Positions 21,585 through 25,499 of a stretch of 25,499 nucleotides of DNA are shown piece after piece. The position numbers were made by a program, and so were the translations under genes. Numbering within the stretch: the stretch's first letter is position 1; every line of letters begins with the position of its first letter. This stretch comes from DASULK01 sp036381835 (GTDB lineage: Bacteria; Actinomycetota; Actinomycetes; Mycobacteriales; Micromonosporaceae): positions 1 through 25,499 of the forward strand of contig DASVCA010000038.1 in NCBI GenBank assembly GCA_036381835.1, written 5' to 3'. Under the pieces are notes generated by a model. The model was not told the DNA's origin. It saw only the letters and a list, made by a program, of their open reading frames with translations, and did not search any database.

Positions 21585-23411
21585 TCAACTAGTGATGGTC
21601 CGGACATTCCATACCCAGACGTCATCGACGCGCTTGCCGGGTCCGAAGAAGGCATCGAGCACGGCTCGCAGCTCGGCCTCACGACGATGCTTGGGCAGGA
21701 CGACAGCGTCCGCCTGCCAGTGCCTCACGTCGGCGATCGCCTGGGCACGCTCGGCGTAGGACACCGCGACCCCGCGCTCACCCGCTGCCACCTCGGTCAG
21801 CAGTCGGGCGGTGGGCCGCGGCTCGACCCCCCATCGTCCGGTGTCGTCGGTCGGCGAAGTGGGCCCGAGAAAATAGCCTTGCGGAACCGCGAAACCGGCG
21901 AGCGCCGCCGTCCCCCAGTACACCGAGGTCATGTTGTCTACCGGCACCGGCACCAGGGGCCGCCCTTCGGCGACGTGTTCTCGCCATGCGCCGGATGTCA
22001 CGAAGTGCGGCACCTCGGCGCGGCCCTGGGCGGGCAACGGGGTGGGCATGATCGGCAGGAACACGGCGACCGCCGTGGCACCGGTGATCAGCCGCAACGG
22101 TACGCCGGCCCTGATGGCCTGCGGTGCAAGTGTCACCAACCGGTCACCGGCGAGTGCGAACAGTACCCCGAGCATCGCAGTGGTGATCAACGCAAAGCGG
22201 GCGACGACCACGGCATCGAAGATCGGCAGGTCCTGCAGCAGCGCGTACGGCGTCGGAATGTCCGTGCGACGCGCACCCCAGGTCACGGTCGATCCGGTCG
22301 CGAGGATCGCGGAGATCATCGCGGTCAGAGCGAGCACACGGACCGTGAGATAACGCCGCAGCCACACGACGACCGCCGCCGCGAGCACGACAACCGGCCA
22401 ACCGTAGAAACTCGCCTCCTCCGTGGTATTCGGGGTCAAGCCCTTCGCGCTGGTCAGGCTGCCACCGATCGACTCGGTCGCATAGGCGACGAACGAGCCG
22501 ATCTTCAGCGCGTACAAATCCGGGTGGCCGGGATGACCGATCCGATGCTGCGGGCCGAAGAACTGCATCCACAGCGGGTACGCCGTGACGGCGAGCACGA
22601 CGATGGCCGTGACGCCGAGGCCGGCCAGCGCGGCGGGTGCCTGCCGCAGCGCGGCCCGTGGCGCGAAGATGAAGTATCCGATTGCGGCGAACACGCAGCC
22701 GAGGGCGACCAGAAAGAGGATCTCGACGCTGATGAAGAACTGTGCGGCGACCAGCGCGGCCAGCGCCAGTCCCTTGCGCACCATCTGGCCGGGTTGAACG
22801 AGTCGGACCACCCGCCACACGATGAACGGCACCAGCCACTGCGCCGTGATGTGCGGGTGTCCGTTGCTGTGCGAGACCAGCGCGGGCGCGAAGGCGCAGA
22901 ACAGCCCACCGGCGAAGGCCGCCGCCCGCGATCGGACCAGACGGCGGGAGAGAACCCAGTACCAGGCGAGGCCGGTACCGGCGAGGTTCGCGGTGATGAG
23001 GACGAGGTAGGACAACGAAGCCCCGCCGAGGAGAGTGATCGGGGTCAGCAGGACGCCGGGCAACTGCAATCCGACGTTCGTCATCAGATTCACCCCGTCC
23101 GGGGCGTTCTGCAAGGTCGTGAAGAAGGGGCTTTCCAGGTTCGTCACGGCGTGTGCGGCGTAGGCCAGCATCCACTCGTTGAAGCCTTGGTCGTTCGGCC
23201 TGCTCCCGAGCAGCCGGCCATCCACGTCACGCCAACCGCGGGCGGTGACCCAGATGGCCCCGAGCAGGTAGGTCAACGCCACGGCCAGATCGAGCCAACG
23301 CCCCCGCAGCGCCAGGCGGGACATCGATACGGACGATGCCGACCTCTTGTCCTGATTCTCGTCGATCTCATTCGAGACCTCTTGGATGGTGGCGCACCTG
23401 GGGGTTGTCAC
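21585..23411 (-). CDS. Polytopic GT-C-like membrane glycosyltransferase
   Basis: The 608-residue protein has about 11-12 predicted membrane helices between residues 40 and 460, then a soluble C-terminal domain (about 470-608). Acidic residues in the first external loop (GWRDVDGRLLGSRPNDQGFNEW spans 59-80) match the position of the catalytic loop of GT-C enzymes, which use polyprenyl-phosphate sugars on the outer face. A conserved SHSNGHPHITAQW loop follows. GTG at 23,411 has no ribosome site, but TAGAAT (23,420-23,425) lies 8 bases upstream, suggesting a leaderless or nearly leaderless message; M30 at 23,324 is an alternative start. It lies upstream of the TarS-like gene on the same strand. 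The sugar and acceptor are unknown. Confidence 0.75.
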   Translation of the reverse strand: MTTPRCATIQEVSNEIDENQDKRSASSVSMSRLALRGRWLDLAVALTYLLGAIWVTARGWRDVDGRLLGSRPNDQGFNEWMLAYAAHAVTNLESPFFTTLQNAPDGVNLMTNVGLQLPGVLLTPITLLGGASLSYLVLITANLAGTGLAWYWVLSRRLVRSRAAAFAGGLFCAFAPALVSHSNGHPHITAQWLVPFIVWRVVRLVQPGQMVRKGLALAALVAAQFFISVEILFLVALGCVFAAIGYFIFAPRAALRQAPAALAGLGVTAIVVLAVTAYPLWMQFFGPQHRIGHPGHPDLYALKIGSFVAYATESIGGSLTSAKGLTPNTTEEASFYGWPVVVLAAAVVVWLRRYLTVRVLALTAMISAILATGSTVTWGARRTDIPTPYALLQDLPIFDAVVVARFALITTAMLGVLFALAGDRLVTLAPQAIRAGVPLRLITGATAVAVFLPIMPTPLPAQGRAEVPHFVTSGAWREHVAEGRPLVPVPVDNMTSVYWGTAALAGFAVPQGYFLGPTSPTDDTGRWGVEPRPTARLLTEVAAGERGVAVSYAERAQAIADVRHWQADAVVLPKHRREAELRAVLDAFFGPGKRVDDVWVWNVRTITS

Positions 23412-23419
23412 GTCGGCGA

Positions 23420-23425
23420 ATTCTA
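23420..23425 (-). promoter_or_regulatory. Candidate -10 box upstream of the GT-C gene
   Basis: TAGAAT on the minus strand matches TANNNT and lies 8 bases before the GTG start, which lacks a Shine-Dalgarno sequence. No clear -35 element was found, so this rests on the -10 box and its spacing. Confidence 0.35.
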
Positions 23426-23581
23426 CGGGCCCGCGGTCGGGGTAGCCGGTCGAGAGCGAGGACGATGTCCGACCGGGTTCGCTTGCTACTCTTAAACCGT
23501 TTTACCTAGCCGGAGCAGACCCTTGGATGGCGTCAACCGCTGATCCCTCAGCCAGTCATTCGAAAGTGGAATGAGCGTTTG

Positions 23582-24748
23582 ATGAGCACGATTGTCGCAG
23601 CGCGAACTGGCCGACCGTTCACTCGGCCTATCGGTTTAGTCGTCTACCGGCGGCTATTCCGTGCGATACGTTCGGCCTGGCCGGCACTCATCGCATACAC
23701 GGTGGTGCGGGCGCTCGGCCTGGCATCACTGTACTTATGGGTGCAGGCTAAGGGGAAGAGCTTCATCGGGATCCTAGGCGCAAGGAGCGATGGTTCCTGG
23801 TATATGCGAATCGCCCAGAACGGTTACGATGCAGGCGACCCGCTCCAAAGTGACATGGCGTTCTTCCCGTTGTACCCGGCACTGGTCGCGCTCATCGAAC
23901 CCGCACTGCCGTTCGGCCATCACGCCACCGCGCTGGCAATCTCCGGCATGGCCGGACTGGCCGCTGCCTGGGGCCTGTTCGCCGTCGGTAACCACCTGTA
24001 CGGACGGGCGGCAGGCGTGTTCCTGGCTGCTGTCTGGGGGGCCCTCCCACACGCCGTCGTTCAGTCGATGGCCTACACAGAGGGTCTGTTCACCGCGCTC
24101 GCATCGTGGTCACTGTTCGCTCTCCTCAACCGAAAATGGATGACCGCCGGTACCCTCTGCCTTCTTGCCGGGTTGACCCGACCTACCGCGTCCGCGCTCA
24201 TCCCCGTCGTCGGTCTGGCCGCGCTCATCGCGATCGTACGGCGTCAGGACGGGTGGCGCCCCTGGGCTGCAGGTATCCTCGCCCCGCTCGGCTGGCTGGG
24301 ATATCTGGCCTGGGTAGGAATGCGAATGGGGCGCGTTGACGGCTGGTTCCATATTCAGAGCGAAGGGTGGGGGTCGTACTTCGACGGAGGACGCCATACG
24401 TTGGAAACCGCGCGGCGAATCCTCACTCGACCATCTGCGCTCGAGTTCTATATGGTCACTCTAATCGTCCTGATCGCGATCACTTGCTTTTTATTGAGCA
24501 TCTTCGATCACCAACCGTGGCAATTGCTGCTGTTCAGCGGACTGATGCTCGTCACCACGATCGGTGCGGCAGGCTACTACCACTCGAAGGCGCGTTTTCT
24601 CCTGCCGGCATTTACCTTGCTGTTACCGATCGCGAAGGCGCTAGCGGCGACACAGCGAGTCAAAGCGTACGTGATCGTCGGCACCCTCGCCGCCGGCTCC
24701 GCCTATTTCGGCGGATATCTACTGCTGATCTGGCCGTATTCACCGTAG
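23582..24748 (+). CDS. PIG-V-like (mannosyltransferase family) integral membrane protein
   Basis: The 388-residue protein has about 9-10 hydrophobic helices. The N-terminal loop holds RSDGSWYMRIAQNGY (68-82) and MAFFPLYPALVAL (92-104), the signature of the PIG-V/Mannosyl_trans2 family, whose Asp-Trp motif lies in the catalytic loop. Such enzymes add mannose or another sugar from polyprenyl-phosphate donors outside the membrane. ATG at 23,582 follows an in-frame TTG; the ribosome site is weak (GTGGAATGAG). It diverges from the GT-C gene across 170 bp. Base composition is AT-richer than its neighbours and four TTA codons occur (L19, L52, one in CFLLS, one in LLLPIAK), which suggests transfer or, in a Streptomyces-like host, bldA dependence. 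Confidence 0.8.
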   Translation: MSTIVAARTGRPFTRPIGLVVYRRLFRAIRSAWPALIAYTVVRALGLASLYLWVQAKGKSFIGILGARSDGSWYMRIAQNGYDAGDPLQSDMAFFPLYPALVALIEPALPFGHHATALAISGMAGLAAAWGLFAVGNHLYGRAAGVFLAAVWGALPHAVVQSMAYTEGLFTALASWSLFALLNRKWMTAGTLCLLAGLTRPTASALIPVVGLAALIAIVRRQDGWRPWAAGILAPLGWLGYLAWVGMRMGRVDGWFHIQSEGWGSYFDGGRHTLETARRILTRPSALEFYMVTLIVLIAITCFLLSIFDHQPWQLLLFSGLMLVTTIGAAGYYHSKARFLLPAFTLLLPIAKALAATQRVKAYVIVGTLAAGSAYFGGYLLLIWPYSP

Positions 24749-24850
24749 GGCTGATCACGGCTGCAGCGACCACTGACCTTACTCAAGGCCGATTAAGAGC
24801 CCCCAACAAGATAATCTCGGAATTTGCCGTCCCTTGTGGTTGATCTAGAG
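24749..24850. other. Junction between the PIG-V-like gene and the insertion-sequence remnant
   Basis: No gene is seen. The stretch around 24,795-24,830 (GAGCCCCCAACAAGATAATC) is a plausible terminal end of the IS5-family element, but the other end lies outside the window, so inverted repeats and target duplication cannot be checked. Confidence 0.35.
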
Positions 24851-25499
24851 TCAGGATCGGTAGAGGGATGCGCGTTTGGCGTAGCGGGTGGCCAGGGCCA
24901 CACCCCTGCTTAAGTCGGTTCAGCAGTTCCACGACGTTGCGCTTGCGGTAGACCCTCTTGTCGAAGGCCGGTTGTCGCCCACCGGCGCTGCTCTTGGCGG
25001 CCCGGCGGGCGACCTGGTCCGGGCGTTGCGGGATGACGTGCCGGATCCCACGGTGCCGCAGGGCCCAGCGGGTGGAGTCGTGGCGTAGCCCTTGTCCGCG
25101 ATCAGCACGTCGGGGCGTTTGCGGGTCACCCGGGTCCGGGCTCGTTGACCCGAATCGCGTCCAGCAGCGCCGGCAACTGGGGTTTGTCGCCGGACTTGCC
25201 GGGAGCCTCCTCCTTGCAGGCGCGAGGATGCTGCTGCACCCCCACGATCGACGGGTCCACGCTGATCGTCCAATGCACTGGTCTGCCGTCGTCGTGGACC
25301 TGCGCCGCCGCGAGGATGCGATCCCACGTGCCGTCGGCGGTCCAGCGGCGCAGCCGCTCGTGGCAGGTCTTCCACGTCCCGAACCGTTCCGGCAGGTCAC
25401 GCCACGGCACCCCGGTACGCAGCTTCCACAGAATCCCGTTGATGACCTGCCGGTGATCCCGCCACCGCCCCCGAGCACCGCCCGGCTCGGTAGCAGTGT
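24851..25499 (-). pseudogene. Degraded IS5-family transposase, 5' end outside the window
   Basis: Pieces of an IS5-family (DDE) transposase follow each other in different frames. The first part reads WRDHRQVINGILWKLRTGVP, then PWRDLPERFGTWKTCHERL and the first acidic residue in WTISVDPSIV. A deletion then removes the section that normally holds the second catalytic Asp, joining to GDKPQLPALLDAIRVNE. A frameshift near 25,126 moves to KRPDVLIADKGY, and another to RHRGIRHVIPQRPDQVARR and KRNVVELLNRLKQ, where the usual ERCF is damaged. The original C-terminus (ATRYAKRASLYRS) is still present in a third frame, with its stop at 24,851-24,853. It cannot make an active enzyme. The insertion-sequence end probably lies between 24,780 and 24,850. 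Confidence 0.8.

Noticed and set aside
21231..23495. A 754-codon open frame on the plus strand opposite the glycosyltransferase genes
   Set aside because: It is Arg/Gly/His-rich without any domain and is the antisense frame of two well-supported membrane and glycosyltransferase genes; such frames are common in high-GC DNA.
1..25499. CRISPR arrays, tRNA or rRNA genes, or phage structural genes
   Set aside because: No regularly spaced repeats, tRNA-like cloverleaf arms or phage protein motifs were seen on either strand by reading; no search program could be run.

Overview
The window is high-GC DNA (G/C-rich third codon positions, GTG starts, GGAGG-type ribosome binding sites, long G+C hairpins without T-tracts, leaderless-looking starts). 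It looks like an actinomycete chromosome. A Spo0M protein, a Streptomyces/Micromonospora-style IS5-family transposase remnant and a teichoic-acid-type glycosyltransferase fit a Micromonosporaceae, Pseudonocardiaceae or Streptomyces-like host; the genus cannot be fixed from sequence alone. No rRNA, tRNA or CRISPR array was seen.

Region 1 (1-12,830, all minus strand) is a catabolic island. One tightly overlapped operon of eleven genes starts from a promoter near 12,797-12,826 and reads: AtuA-like protein (DUF1446), DUF4387, a complete Dpp/Opp-type ABC importer (two ATPases, lipoprotein, two permeases), RpiR-family regulator, nitrilase-family amidase, glutaryl-CoA dehydrogenase-like enzyme, CaiB/BaiF CoA-transferase. 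After a 271-bp gap with a hairpin follows a translationally coupled pair, a KAS III-like ketosynthase and an enoyl-CoA hydratase that runs off the window edge. The reading I favour is import of an amide- or peptide-like compound, hydrolysis of an amide bond, CoA activation of a dicarboxylate and oxidative decarboxylation to crotonyl-CoA. The substrate and the roles of the AtuA/DUF4387 pair are unknown. This is the best candidate for an undescribed system in the window.

Region 2 (12,879-15,758) is a tryptophan module: tryptophan 2,3-dioxygenase then kynureninase on the minus strand, with a divergent Lrp/AsnC regulator. A near-perfect 19-bp-stem hairpin separates it from region 1. The dioxygenase carries Ser instead of the usual distal His, and no kynurenine formamidase is present.

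Region 3 (15,759-17,998) holds Spo0M, a divergent 39-residue membrane peptide with a strong ribosome binding site, and nearly 1 kb of poorly coding DNA with one doubtful proline/arginine-rich membrane ORF.

Region 4 (17,999-24,748) makes a cell-surface polymer: a left-handed beta-helix N-acetyltransferase (WbpD/WlbB type), a nucleotide-sugar 6-dehydrogenase (WbpA/WecC type), a TarS-like family 2 glycosyltransferase and two polytopic GT-C type membrane enzymes, the last (PIG-V-like) being AT-richer and rich in TTA codons.

Region 5 (24,851-25,499) is a decayed IS5-family transposase with a frameshift and an internal deletion.
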